Shown: positions 34,459-46,819, counted from the first letter of the stretch. The stretch: DNA of 64,000 bases from Sialis fuliginosa (GCA_961205875.1 OY540820.1:10974001-11038000); one strand, 5' to 3'. Numbers and translations are program-made. Notes: a model not told the origin generated them from the letters alone.

Positions 34459-35169
34459 CAGGGCCGGCCGAACGGCCAGGCGACCCAGGCGACAGCCTGG
34501 GGCGCTAATTTCGTGGGGGCGCCAATTATTTTAAACTTTTTTTCTATGTTCTGTTCTAGGGCGCCAAATTTAAGCTATATATATTTTTTGAATAATAGTT
34601 TTGATTTTTTCTGCAAAATAATTCATTTTACTTAATAAAATGCTTAATATCAAAAATAAATTATTTATTAAACATTTTTTTACAAAACTTGAAAAGCACA
34701 GTGCCAAATCTGTGGGTGGCTTTGCTAATTCTTGTAACAATTCCGGTTAGTGTAGCTAGTGGTGAAAGAAGTTTTCGTAAATTAAAATAATTCATAAAAA
34801 CTTATTTGCAATCGGCTATGATAGAAGATAGGTTGAATAATTTGGCTATTCTTTCAATTGAAAATAAGGTTGTAGCAAACCTCAATTTTGAGACAGCAAT
34901 CGATAATTTTGCAGATATGAAAGCCAGGAAGAAATCTTTTATATAATTTTAGTTATATTATATATTATTTATCAATTATATGTTATATTATATTATTATA
35001 TTACACTAATGAATTAATAACAAGATAATTTTCTCACGCTTTTTTTTTTTTTTTTGTGCGGATAATTTTTAATGATCGTCACTGTGGCGGTAGAGGGGGG
35101 TGGGGGGGGGGGGGGGGGCGTCAAAAAAAAATCTCGCCTGAGGCGCCAGAATCGCAAAGGCCGGCTCTG
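34459..35169 (+). mobile_element. hAT remnant copy 2 (both ends intact)
   Basis: The 711-bp element begins cagggccggccgaacggcca and ends with inverted cagagccggcc. It is a direct-orientation twin of copy 1. Its left neighbour is an A run (gtaaaaaaaaaa) and not catattgg, while its right neighbour is catattgg. It therefore does not have its own matching target duplication. Confidence 0.88.
34701..34946 (+). pseudogene. hAT transposase C-terminal dimerisation region, broken, copy 2
   Basis: It is the same length (246 bases) as the relic at 27766-28011, with the same reading, including the same in-frame TAA after GERSFRKLK. The shared break shows that both descend from one already dead copy. Confidence 0.85.
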
Positions 35170-37707
35170 CATATTGGTATAGAAAATTAATGAAAATAAA
35201 AGTAATTAATAATTCCAATACTTCAAATAAGACTTTTAATAACATATTATGATAACAATGTACTGAGGTGTAATTTGTAGCCCCTAGATTTAATATTATT
35301 GTATGTTTTAATAGTTTTAAATATAAATCTTCAAGACATTTTATTTTATCTTCAAAATACGGATATTAGATAAGAACAAAATCAGAGTATCATAAAAATT
35401 TGCACATATGTAGTACTTATATTACATTAGACATGTGCAAAAGTCCTCATAAATTGGGGATATGGAAAAAAAATTATAGCTGTTTTAATTTTGATATGAT
35501 AAATTACTATGTATCATATTTTCACTTATAATTAACCGTTTTTTACTTGGACATTTACATATTGTGTATCTCTGTATAGCATGTACATTATGAACAATTG
35601 AATTATGATCATTTTGATAGAAAATTTTGATTTTTAAATCAAACGGTTGTTAAGATATAAATTTATTTGTTTAATTCGATTTTATAAAAGTATATTTTGT
35701 TATGTATTTTATACCTGTTTACAGATACGCTTATAACTTTTCTTTCGGGGTATCAATTAATGGGGATTTTCAAACAAGCGTAGTAGATACATTAGTGAGT
35801 GCATCTGAAAAAGTCCCCATACATTGAAGCCATAGGACAAAAGTTACAGCTGTTTTATAATTACGGTGTGGTAAATTGATATCTATGTAATGTGTTAAAT
35901 TATGTAAATTATGTAATTATGGGTGATTCTCTCAAAAATTGAAACTGAATTTTATTCCTATTTGATCAATGTTATCGTTCTTATTGAAAGTAGTAACCAT
36001 TTTTTTTAATTTCCCATCGGGACTCTCCATAAAATATTCTTAGGTTTTTTTTTTAAATATACATAACATAGAGCGTAATTTATACCACATCGTATTTATA
36101 ATAACAGTTGTAACTTTTGTCCTATTGCTTCAATGTATGGGGACTTTTTCAGATACACTTACTAATATATCTACTACGCTTGTTTGAAAATCCCCATTAA
36201 TTGATACCCCGAAAAAAAAGTTATAAGCGTATCTGTAAACGGGTATAAACCTATAAATAATAATGAAAAGCATTTTTTTTTTAAACTTAAGAATATTTTA
36301 TGGAGAGTCCCGATGGGAAATTAAAAAAAATGGTTACTACTTTCAATAAGAACGATAACATTGATCAAATAGGAATAAAATTCAGTTTCAATTTTTGAGA
36401 GAATCACCCATAATTACATAATTTACATAATTTAACACATTACATAGATATCAATTTACCACACCGTAATTATAAAACAGCTGTAACTTTTGTCCTATGG
36501 CTTCAATGTATGGGGACTTTTTCAGATGCACTCACTAATGTATCTACTACGCTTGTTTGAAAATCCCCATTAATTGATACCCCGAAAGAAAAGTTATAAG
36601 CGTATCTGTAAACAGGTATAAAATACATAACAAAATATACTTTTATAAAATCGAATTAAACAAATAAATTTATATCTTAACAACCGTTTGATTTAAAAAT
36701 CAAAATTTTCTATCAAAATGATCATAATTCAATTGTTCATAATGTACATGCTATACAGAGATACACAATATGTAAATGTCCAAGTAAAAAACGGTTAATT
36801 ATAAGTGAAAATATGATACATAGTAATTTATCATATCAAAATTAAAACAGCTATAATTTTTTTTCCATATCCCCAATTTATGAGGACTTTTGCACATGTC
36901 TAATGTAATATAAGTACTACATATGTGCAAATTTTTATGATACTCTGATTTTGTTCTTATCTAATATCCGTATTTTGAAGATAAAATAAAATGTCTTGAA
37001 GATTTATATTTAAAACTATTAAAACATACAATAATATTAAATCTAGGGGCTACAAATTACACCTCAGTACATTGTTATCATAATATGTTATTAAAAGTCT
37101 TATTTGAAGTATTGGAATTATTAATTACTTTTATTTTCATTAATTTTTTATACCAATATGTTATTTTCTTATGTAATGCTAATTTTCATAGCATGCTATT
37201 TATACGATTTTATAAATTAAAATTTGTTTTTTTGACTTTTTAAAATAGAAATATCTAACAAAAATTTACACATCGAATGCTGTACCTTACAAAAAAAATT
37301 GTAAAATTTTATTCTCTACAACTTTTATAGAGGACATTTGTCTCGATTATCAGTTTTAAGATCTTAAAAATCCATTTAAACATATTTTTTTGATTAAACG
37401 CACTTAGTTTTCAGATTCACGGCGATTTTTCAGCAATCTATGTAGATACGTTGGAGAAAATTTTGAAATAAAGTTGTAAAGCAAATATTTTTGAAAATTT
37501 TAATGTAAGGCACGTCTCGGTATCTTTATTTGTCTTGAAGTTATTCAATAAAAACTAAATTAAATTTCAAACGGCTGTAATTTTTTTTCCACAAGGCCTA
37601 TGGATGGGGACTTTTGTGTACAGACGTACTATTATGTATATTATATGGGTACCAAATTTCATTCCACTCCGAATTTGTTCTATTTAAATCCCTTCGTTGC
37701 CTGTACT

Positions 37708-38240
37708 ATATATACATATACACATATATATGTACATACATGTATTGACAATCATACACGTTGTGGTTGATGCAGACCAGGTGGGGGGCGGAGGAGTGGT
37801 TACGAGGAGAAAGTAAGAAAGTGAGGGAGTGCTGCAGACTATGATGTCATCTCGATAGTAGGGAATCCCACCCCTTTGAAGTCAGTTCTATATTAGGATC
37901 TGACTTAACCAGCAAAATAAGAAGACATTTTTTAACATAATATCCGGTATCTTTGTCATTTTATTTATATTTAATTACATGAAATAAAATTTTATTATAA
38001 GTATAATTACATGTAACGATTTTAAATCAATTAACTCCATTTTCGGTTGATCTGAATTATTTTCTTTATGATTAATCGAGTTTTTCGTTAAATATTGTAT
38101 TAAAAATGTATAACAAAAACGTTTAAAAGCTTCCTTCCATTATTACTCGACTTCATGTTTAATACATTACTAAACATTGACTAAAAATACAATTTAAACC
38201 CAGAAACCACGAATATAAACATATAACAGTTACTTCATAA
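37708..38240. other. Intron DNA right of the giant inverted repeat
   Basis: It contains a G-rich patch 'ccaggtggggggcggaggag' near 37,780 and otherwise AT-rich DNA. No gene recognised. Confidence 0.45.
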
Positions 38241-38400
38241 CCATTGTGACGTCACCGCGGCTAACGGCACAAGCTATACCCAGTCACGTGTGTGTATATT
38301 TTGCCATTGAAAGTGAAAGCGCTCTCGCTATAAGGTCATCATCATCACAAACGGCAAACGCCGGTGAGATGGTAATGGGAGAAAAACTAGGCCACAATAC
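38241..38400. promoter_or_regulatory. GC-richer island with perfect CRE and E-box
   Basis: A full palindromic CRE, TGACGTCA, is at 38,247-38,254 and a CACGTG E-box at 38,285-38,290, in a ~150-bp patch much richer in GC and CpG than the intron around it. An 88-codon frame crosses it (MTSPRLTAQAIPSHVCVYFA...) but its second half is AT-rich and resembles no protein I know. I therefore read the patch as a possible enhancer or internal promoter. Function is inference. Confidence 0.3.
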
Positions 38401-38676
38401 GGATAAACAAGTCAAAAATATCAAATATAGTGTGTGTATAAAGTCTAGCAATCAATTATCTTATAGCCTTATGATATTTATAGGTATTAAAAAAAGTATA
38501 GTACCAATATAAAGTAAAATGTATTTTTGTCAATTATTTAATTTTTTTTTTCAACACTATAAAACGACTTTTAATTAAAGATCTTGTGGCCAGTACCGTA
38601 AATAGGACTACAAGACTCCGCTATATGGAAGGTGGGGCGAGAAGCTGCAGGCTCTGGACTGAAGAAAGAATCAGTA

Positions 38677-39246
38677 TAAGGTAGTTGCACCAGTCTTGGC
38701 AAGGACCCCAGTAATGGAAAATTTTAAATTAAATATACTGATTTAGAAATATGTTAATATTTGATTACTACCACTTCTGAATATTAATCTATATGCATTT
38801 AACTGTCTTACAGCCTGATTTGATGACAATCGGCCAATAGGTGTCAATGTGGTGGATATTTAAACTAATTATTAGTATTATTTATTTATTAATTATTATA
38901 TTATCATAGCAACTGCTTTACACTGTTTCAAATTTGATGATTCTTTCTTTTATATCTTTTGTGTCGTTGTACTTATCATTTTGTAATCATTAGCAAGTAT
39001 CCATCACTGCGTGCTCATTACTGGTTTTACTTTATCCATTATTGGAGGAAAAACATATACAAAGTAAAAGACTATAATTTAAAAAACCAACTGTATTTGC
39101 GAACTTTGTTAATTAAATTGATTAAATAAAGAGTTACTTGTTTTATTAGTAACATGAGTTCATGAAAATTACAACAAACAAGCCCATTAATCCAAAAAAA
39201 CCGAAAACTTGCTCTTATAGCGGCTATAACTGGTGCCAGTACCTTA
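38677..39246 (+). mobile_element. Repeat family A, full-length copy 4
   Basis: It starts aaggtagttgcaccagtctt and ends ctataactggtgccagtacc. All interior blocks of the family are present in the + orientation, giving about 570 bases. It is one of the better preserved copies. Confidence 0.82.
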
Positions 39247-39252
39247 TTTAAC

Positions 39253-39346
39253 TATACTCTATTTCATTTAAGAATGCAGTGGTTGCGCGATTCGTATACC
39301 GTCAAAACCACGGCAACTACTGCATTTTTAAATGAAATAGAGTATA
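39253..39346. repeat. Small palindromic element (94 bp)
   Basis: The arms tatactctatttcattta and its mirror, extended by 'gaatgcagt' / 'actgcattt', surround a GC-richer middle 'ggttgcgcgattcg'. It abuts the end of the family A copy at 39,246. Confidence 0.75.
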
Positions 39347-40297
39347 AGAGAGTTAGTGTGTTGCTTTTGCCCTATTTCTAAATCTCAGTATCCTAGTAAA
39401 GAATCTCTAAATTAGTCATGGAAGTCACAGATGTTTTAAAATTTTATTTGTCATATCATTGCACTTACATACATAAATCAGGTCGTCGACATTTGAATTT
39501 TCAAAAATTATAGAACGTGACATTCTTGAGGCTAATAATTGAGAATAGAAAGATGAGATAAAATATGTATGTACTAGTACCTATTATAGTTACGCTTCTC
39601 GTTTCTTTTGCAGGTATAATCATAGAGAACTCAGATAATTAAGATTAGATTGTTTTTGCAAAGCTATTTGCTTACTTTTTATTTATGGAAATTTTTTTTG
39701 TAACACGCAATTATTTCAAAAAGTTAAATTAATGTAAAAAATGGCAGATATGTAAAATGTATTTTCTATGCTCGATTTTTTAATATTATAAAAATATAAC
39801 AAAGTTTTAATGTAATAGGACATTATAATCAATCTATAGTTATGAAAAGTTTTAATATCGAGATGGCCTAGTCTAAACTACGAATTGATGGTACAGGAAA
39901 GTAAATTACATATAAATCAACATGAATTGGAATCTAGGTTGATTTTCATATCACTCAAACCATGTTGAAAGAATTTAATTAGAATTTAGTATCGGTATTT
40001 TCATTTTCGACATGCGAATAATTTAAAATCTTGTAGATACTACATAATTACTAAATATATATGTACATTATACCTACATTAAATCTCTTTTATTTTGAAA
40101 TGACATCATATTATATTTTTCTTTGCAAAAGCTACAATCCTGTTAGTTACTATATCTATCTTAAGTCAATGTTTCGACCCATATTTCAGTTAAAATCTTC
40201 AGTGCTCTTAAATGCTTTTTTATACATGTTAATTAGTTATTGAAAACCGTGGAAGCAAAAACTTTATAGCTAACAATAAATGGTAAATTTAATTCTT
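39347..40297. other. Intron DNA, no feature
   Basis: AT-rich; no gene or element recognised. Confidence 0.5.
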
Positions 40298-40305
40298 ACT
40301 ATATA

Positions 40306-40783
40306 CAGTGCCGGATTAAGCCAGTGCGGGGCCTGTAGCAAATGTTATAAAGAACCCTTGGTGGAAATCGATAGTGTCACCCCCCCCCCCCCTCCCAAAA
40401 AAAATTAGAAAATGAAAACTTTTGAATGAGCTTTGAATCATGCAAATCTAATAATTTTTCGCAGAGATATAACTCTTTGAAAATTTGATTTTTTTTTGCT
40501 TTTTTTAATTATCCCTTAATTTTTCTGAGGAGTGTATAATAAAACACCACTTTTACAGACAAACTTATCTCAATTTAATGTGGGCAAATTTAGAAAAATC
40601 GATTTAAAAAATCAAAGATCAGATGAAATCGAATCGAACTCGGAAACCCTAAAATTAAATTATTAATTACAAATTACTATAGATTTGGACACAGCGTATA
40701 ATAAGAGATATTTTTCGCTGGCCTCCAGAGACGAGGGCCCGTAGCATTTGTTACTCCTGCTATACATGGCTAATCCAGCACTG
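40306..40783. mobile_element. Non-autonomous hAT element
   Basis: The ends cagtgccggattaagcc and cagtgctggattagcc (inverted) are flanked by actatata (40,298-40,305) and acgatata (40,784-40,791), one mismatch. Subterminal 'gcggggcctgtagcaaatg' matches the element at 2947-3582. A C run of 12 lies near 40,380. Confidence 0.85.
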
Positions 40784-41194
40784 ACGATATATGTACATAT
40801 TATATGCAATATATAATTTAGATTATTATTTCATGATGTGCGGGTGTTTAGACTCGACGCACGATTTTTCACACGTGTGTGTATTCTTTATTCACACGGT
40901 TATGTAATAACGGACATTCTTGTGGCGCGAAGTAGACGAACTGTCGCCGGAAATTTCTCTTTTTCCTCTAGACAAAGACAATTATTTATAACACTTAACA
41001 TGTTAAGTAATTCTTGATGAGTTTGTAACGTTCTATTGTGACAGTTTTTTCAAACGGTTCATTTTTATATGACAAAATAACTGAACTTTGTAACGGTGAT
41101 ATAATATATATTGCTTCTTATCTACAATAAGGAATTTTCTTTAATATTTATAAACTGCATTTAAAGACCTTTTGGTAGCTATGCATTATGAAAT
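40784..41194. other. Intron DNA with a GC-richer patch
   Basis: A patch at 40,855-40,960 has 'cacacgtgtgtg' and 'ggcgcgaagtagacgaactg' but no convincing frame or splice site. The rest is AT-rich. Confidence 0.35.
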
Positions 41195-41480
41195 ATTCGT
41201 AGAATATAGTATAAGCCGATTTTTTTCGAAATCCGGAAATTGATGGAATTATCCATATTAACCTACCCTGAATCCATTCTGACTATTTTCGCCGTGGTGT
41301 CTGTGTGTCTGTCAGGGATTATTTTAGTATGTAGTTGTAGCTTTTTTCTGCAGAGAAGTAGAGAATATTATTTTCTATACCTACTTTATGTCCTATTCAT
41401 TTTTATTCTATATTCATTTATTCTTTATATTATTCATTTGTTAGTATTACGTATAAGAAAGTCCTGTGGCTCACATTGCA
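41195..41480. repeat. Dispersed repeat D, partial copy
   Basis: It carries 'tgaatccattctgactattt', 'gtctgtgtgtctgtc', and 'acgtataagaaagtcctgtg', the same order as the copies at 295-590 and (inverted) 55,677-56,415 but with a large central deletion. Confidence 0.6.
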
Positions 41481-42594
41481 GATATTTACTGTTATTGTTT
41501 TTATTAAAATAAGTTAAATGATAATTTTATGGAAAATTTAACTCTCTACAAAAATAGTCTAGAGAGGCACAAATGTAAATGCAATGAGTTGAAACTTATA
41601 AGCGTTCTAAATATATTTTTTTACAAAAATCAACATTTTAACGTCATATAACCCTATTACTGAGCTGTCGGAAAAGGAATGTCCCAGCCGACAATTTACA
41701 TTATTAGTAAATAATTTTATTCTCTACAAAATGACGTTCTTATATTTTTTTATCAGTTATCATGAATCAGTAATCCCAACTTTAATACTAAAAATAAATT
41801 TTATATGTTATTTAAATGGGAAACGAGCCCCTCATTTGCGGCACCTCTTAAAATTGAACTAAAGGACAAGGATTTATTTTAGATCATAAACTAACTTATT
41901 TCGTAATGAGAGCGAAGAAAAAAAAAGTTGTTTTTTTACACACCCTAATACACATATGTTATTACGGGTAGGTATATGTACCTACATAATATATGTATGT
42001 ATAAAAATTCCTTCCTGCTTATTGTTTTTATTGATAACTACACTTTCTTCATATGAAGATAAGACAATGTCTGGTATAAAATATTAAGCAGAGAAATATA
42101 TTACATAAGAGTCAGAAATGATAAATTTCCATTTTATATATTCATGATTTCTATTGTTAAATACACACGCCATATTTTTGTGTTGTAATATTGAATAACG
42201 TATTGCAGTTTAATGTCATAAATATATTTTATTAATTTATATATAGATATATTATATTATCTGTTTGAATTGTATTTCTTCAGAATAAAATTGTTAATAA
42301 TTTCATGCTGTACAGAATACTTCTTGCAACATTTGAAGCTAACGCGTAGTTACATAAAAATAGTCATTACATTAGCGAAAACAAATTTTAAATAATTAAA
42401 AAATGCGTAATAGCATGAATGGGCCAATATTTTGTACGAAGAGTTGGTTTAAATATTATAACATATTAGTGAGATAGTAAAAAATACTGTATTTTAAAAC
42501 TATTTATATGCGGATTTCCATAATTTCAAAAAATTTAGGTGACAAGAGTTGAATGTTTTAAAGATCTAAATTCTTGAACAAAAAAATATGTTAA
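41481..42594. other. Intron DNA, no feature
   Basis: AT-rich; nothing recognised. Confidence 0.5.
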
Positions 42595-43152
42595 TCTCTA
42601 TATACTTATAAAAAAATGAATGTCGTTTGTATAAGGCTTATATATTCAGAAATTACTGAACCAATTTCAATACGGTTTTTACCAATAGTTAGATAATTTT
42701 TCTGAGCAGTATCGTGGCTATTAATATTTTATGAAAACCTAAGATTTAACATAAAAAGACTAAAAAAAATCTTCATCGAGTAGTGTTTTGTTTCCATGAT
42801 GACAGATTAACAACATTAATGTTAACAATTAAATATGTTGAAATATAAAGAAATTTTTCACATCCAAGAAAGGTAAAATATAAAATATAATTAATTATCA
42901 TTATTGCTAACCTATTTACTTTTCGATTTTCACACAAATTATAAGACGGGACCTAGTGTTTCTTAGGAGTTTGAAAATATAATTTTACACAATTTTCTCA
43001 GTAACTACTGAACGGATTTTATTCCGGTTTTCACTAATGGATAGGTCAAGTGAACCGTGTGTTGTGGGCATGTTTGGTGAGCATTTTGAATATTTTAGGT
43101 CACTATGATTTTGTGAATATTAATCCGGGTAACACCGGGTCCAATGCGCTAG
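42595..43152 (+). mobile_element. Non-autonomous Helitron
   Basis: It begins TCTCTATATACTTATAAA and ends CCGGGTCCAATGCGCTAG, preceded by A and followed by T, the target pattern of Helitrons (5' TC, 3' CTRR, A/T insertion site). A GC-rich pairing segment 'ccgggtaacaccgggt' lies just before the 3' end. It contains 'cagaaattactgaaccaatt' and 'cagtaactactgaacggatt' blocks in tandem. 558 bases, no coding. Confidence 0.65.
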
Positions 43153-46100
43153 TCTTTAATATAATATATTAATTTATATCAAACATTTCCCGAGTATCGT
43201 TGTAGACCATTTGACATTAAGTTTATATTTAAAAATATATATACAATAAAAATATAGTCACGGACTGGACTAATTACTCAGATTCATAATACAGTTAATT
43301 AAGAACTATTAAACTTAATTATTTTCCAATTTAGGATCGATTATAACGGCACGAAAATATGCACTGAAAACAATAATTTATCTAAATTACTAATACAAGG
43401 TTTCATTCAGCTGTTAAATATGAGAAACAATTAAAATATGAATTATTAGGGAGGTTACAATTTACTTTGTAACCTTTATATTAATTGTCTAACTAACGCT
43501 TAACGGTTAATAAATATTATTCGAATGGGTATAAATATTTTAAAACAGAATCGTGATTAGCCTACTTTGATTCTAAAAAAGTTTGGCATTTTAGATTTGT
43601 TTTAATTTTTATTGATAGCGTGGTAAATAATATTTCGAAGGGCAAATAAAAAATATATTTGGCGTCATGAATTCGCCCTAGAAATATTTTATGAAAATTG
43701 TGGATGATTTATTTCTATTTCAAGTTTAAAATTGACACGAGTATTGTAATTGCATGAAATTAAAATCTAGATTAAACCAATGATTCTCTTAGACTTTTGA
43801 TTATACCGAAAATTAAAAGGTAGAAAGGAACAATTTTTATTGTTTTACATCTACAAATGATAAAATCACAAAGTACTACTAAATTCACTCTTGCGTTTGT
43901 GAGGGGGGGGGGGGGGTATAACTAGTCACTTTTTAATGTTTTAAATATAATTTAAAACTAAGCAGAATTGGACAATTTTACAAGAATTTTGTAGAAAATT
44001 GAATTTCCTATCAAAATGGATGGTTTAAAAAATTTAAAAAAAAATTATGCAAGAAATATTTAAAATGTTTACTAAATTGCTCATAACTTTTTTCTGAGTA
44101 AAGATATGTATGTATAAGAGATGATAAGGAGAAAAAAAAGTAGAGGACACGCCCGTCAAAATGGCTGCTCGAAAAAGTTTTTTTGGTGAAAATTGGCTGA
44201 GAGATATAGCCATTCAAAATTTACTCTTTTTTATAAAATGTATGAATCATAGTACTTACACAGTAACAGTAACTTTCAATTACCGATACAGAAGTAATCA
44301 CTTAATGTTTCCTTACAACTACACACTAATTACAGTTTATAGAAATATACACAAAAATAGAAAGCCGCTATATAAACAAAGAAATATTTTAATTCAATTA
44401 ATATAAATAATGTATTAAAACATATTATAGATTGGCGTGAGGTATATAGTTAATTTACTACTAATATTAGAAATTATACAATCGGTTGGGTTTGCTGGAA
44501 ATAATTGCTGTAAAACACATATAAATACAAACATACCTAAATAAATACCAGTGGGAGCGTTTGTTAAATATTTCATTATTAAAAATTTTTTTTGAGAATA
44601 TACTTATAGGTACATGAAATTGAGAACAATATTTTTGTTTATTATTAAAAGAACAAGGGATAGAGATAATGGCTTAAGCTGGCCCTGGTCACACCCAAAT
44701 TATAATCATTACATTGCATTTTAATCAAAAGAAATGTCCAACAATTATTAGAAATTCAGATTAAGAAATGACGAAATGTACGGTTATCTAATTTGATTTG
44801 AATAACAATGGCGGTAAACAATGACTTTCACCGGTGCGGAAAGACGATCTGCCACGATTTCCGGTGAGCTGTCACAGTGTTACCAACCGCTAAAAGTTCT
44901 GCAACACACTAATTGTGTGTGAAAACTTACACCGACTATGATTTAATTAGAGATTTCGTGTTGTGTAACTGTCAATTATAAATTTACTGTTATTGTTATT
45001 GATACCTATTTCGTTTTTTAGCTCTATGGCTTTTATATTTAATACGCACGCACGTAAAGTTACATTTATATTATTACTATTACTTATATGCATTTTCTTT
45101 ATATGATTCTTGGATTCTGGGTATTAATTGGGGCTAGGAATTATTTTAAGAAAATTTTTTTAACTGCAAATAGGTACCTTCTTTTTGTTGCTCTACATTT
45201 ACATTTTTTTATATTTTTCTTTTTAATTGCAATTTTCAACTACACAAATTAACTTATACAACTGCAGTTTTCATTTTCCCCTGGATATTTTTCATTATAA
45301 ATTTCGATATATACTCTATTTATATAGCTAATTGCACATGTAAATAAATGTTCTAATAGGATTCCAACAAGAATATTTTTCGTTCGATCCCCCATGTTTA
45401 AAAAAAAAATTCGATCCGTTTCTCGAAAAGTTTGGTGACCCCTGGAGTAGAACCTCGATGTAATGGACTAATGCGGGCGTTAGTATTTGATAAAGACGAA
45501 AAATGTACATGTTAGTTATTTGATCCATTGGTAATTTAATTTGTATTAATTGTAAGTAACAAAAAAAAACATTTTATCGAATTTAATTTTTTCAATCCAT
45601 AACTTTATTTTCTTTATTGTTTTTGTACTCAATTTTAAGAAATTATATTACAGTACAATAATCTTGATATTTTTTTCGCACTTCATATTACATAAGTAAT
45701 TGAATATTTTTTAATAAGAAACTTATAATGAACATATGTACATACATTAGACAGAATATTTCATAACAAGCCCCTTGTATAATCAAGATACAAGAACATT
45801 TAATTATTACTCTGTACTGAATTTGTGCTCAATCATGTAACGAATAAAAAGAATATTAAAATTAAACCGCACACGTGTGAGTGTGTGTATGAATAAAAAG
45901 CTAGTATAAGATAATAATATTGCTAAAACACAAATCTAGAGCACTGTGATATAACAGTGGCAAGCCGGTAGGCACTGGCGTGTTTATTAACACGTTGAAT
46001 ACCGTTTATTATGAACGGTAGTTCACAACAATTATCAATGAAGTTGCACATGAAATTCATGCTTATGTTACCATATAATTTGATATTATTTAGTTTTAAA

Positions 46101-46429
46101 TATATATGAATTAGACTGAAGATAAACGCTCCTTGAAAAAAATATTTATATATAATTTTTAATAATAATGTAATTTTTTATAGTGATGAATATTATTTAT
46201 TTAAGTTGTACATATTAAAAATAGCTTTATGAAGTATTGCTCTAAAGCAGGCATGAAGAACCTTTCTGCATCTTAAGGCTTTAATTAATAATCACTATTG
46301 GACATTTACAGGAATTTTCTTAAACATTGTGGTATTTTACAAAGCTTCTTAATAATACCGGACATATTGTCCTCAGTACCTTGACCCTTTTGTAAATTTA
46401 TTACCATACTTCTGAAATGTGAGTGGCTT
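43153..46429. other. Intron DNA, mostly featureless
   Basis: AT-rich with a run of 12 G at about 43,902. Near 44,806 an ATG GCG GTA AAC start of 18 codons runs into a good splice donor, CCG/GTGAGC, in a GC-richer patch. Without a downstream partner this is not called. Around 45,425 'ggtgacccctggagtag' resembles a hAT end fragment. Confidence 0.4.
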
Positions 46430-46468
46430 CATTTGCCACAGGCCCCGCGCTGGCTTAATCCAGCACTG
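46430..46468. mobile_element. hAT end fragment
   Basis: It reads inward from the right as cagtgctggattaagccagc then gcggggcctgtggcaaa. This is the terminus of the family represented at 40306-40783 and 2947-3582. Only one end is seen. Confidence 0.6.
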
Positions 46469-46819
46469 ACTATGAGTGAAACCGCATTATACAATAATAA
46501 GTATTACAAAATGTCGCAGAACTGATCTAAATCAAACTATAACGCAGTTTCCGCAACAAAATGATTAGATATGTACCAGTCAACCAAACATCTGTGATCG
46601 ATTCTGAGCATAAAGGAAAAATGGAAATTGCAGTAGGAAACTGCCAAATGAATTAACTGTTCTTCTATTTTACCTTTGAAGGAAATATATAATATATAAT
46701 TCACTTAACACATACCTAATGATAGTTACTTACATATTTATCATTTTCATTGTTCTGTCATATTTATAAGAGTAACTAATTTTGTTATATTTAATTTTAT
46801 ATTTAATTTTTATATTTAA

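Larger units (their letters stand above)
27521..35169. mobile_element. 7.65-kb composite insertion with outer hAT ends and one 8-bp target duplication
   Basis: The outer left end is cagggccggcc and the outer right end, inverted, is cagagccggcc. The sequence catattgg occurs immediately outside both (27,513-27,520 and 35,170-35,177). The intact opposite arm of the host inverted repeat has this 8-mer once, proving the insertion and its size. Inside are a left hAT remnant (27,521-28,217), a short spacer, a 28-copy tandem array (28,296-33,466), about 1 kb of other DNA and a right hAT remnant (34,459-35,169) in the same orientation. No active transposase is encoded. Confidence 0.85.
26956..37707. 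repeat. Giant inverted repeat, arms about 1.4 kb, left arm split by an insertion
   Basis: The left arm is 26,956-27,520 continued at 35,178-36,058; the right arm is about 36,275-37,707. Long stretches are identical when inverted, e.g. 'gtctgtacacaaaagtcccc' near 27,048 against the mirror near 37,610, 'gagacaaatgtcctctataa' near 27,331 against 37,326, 'gcccctagatttaatattat' near 35,280 against 37,031, and 'aatttcccatcgggactctc' near 36,010 against 36,300. Arm lengths after removing the insertion agree (1,446 and 1,433). The loop of about 215 bases contains a further direct copy of an arm segment ('acttttgtcctat...gtatggggactttttc'). No coding frames. It lies inside the intron of the - strand gene, so its primary transcript could fold into a long hairpin. 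Confidence 0.92.

Noticed and set aside
38246-38512. 88-codon frame beginning at the CRE
   Set aside because: The second half is AT-rich with intron-like codon use and there is no homology I can name. Kept only as a possible regulatory patch.
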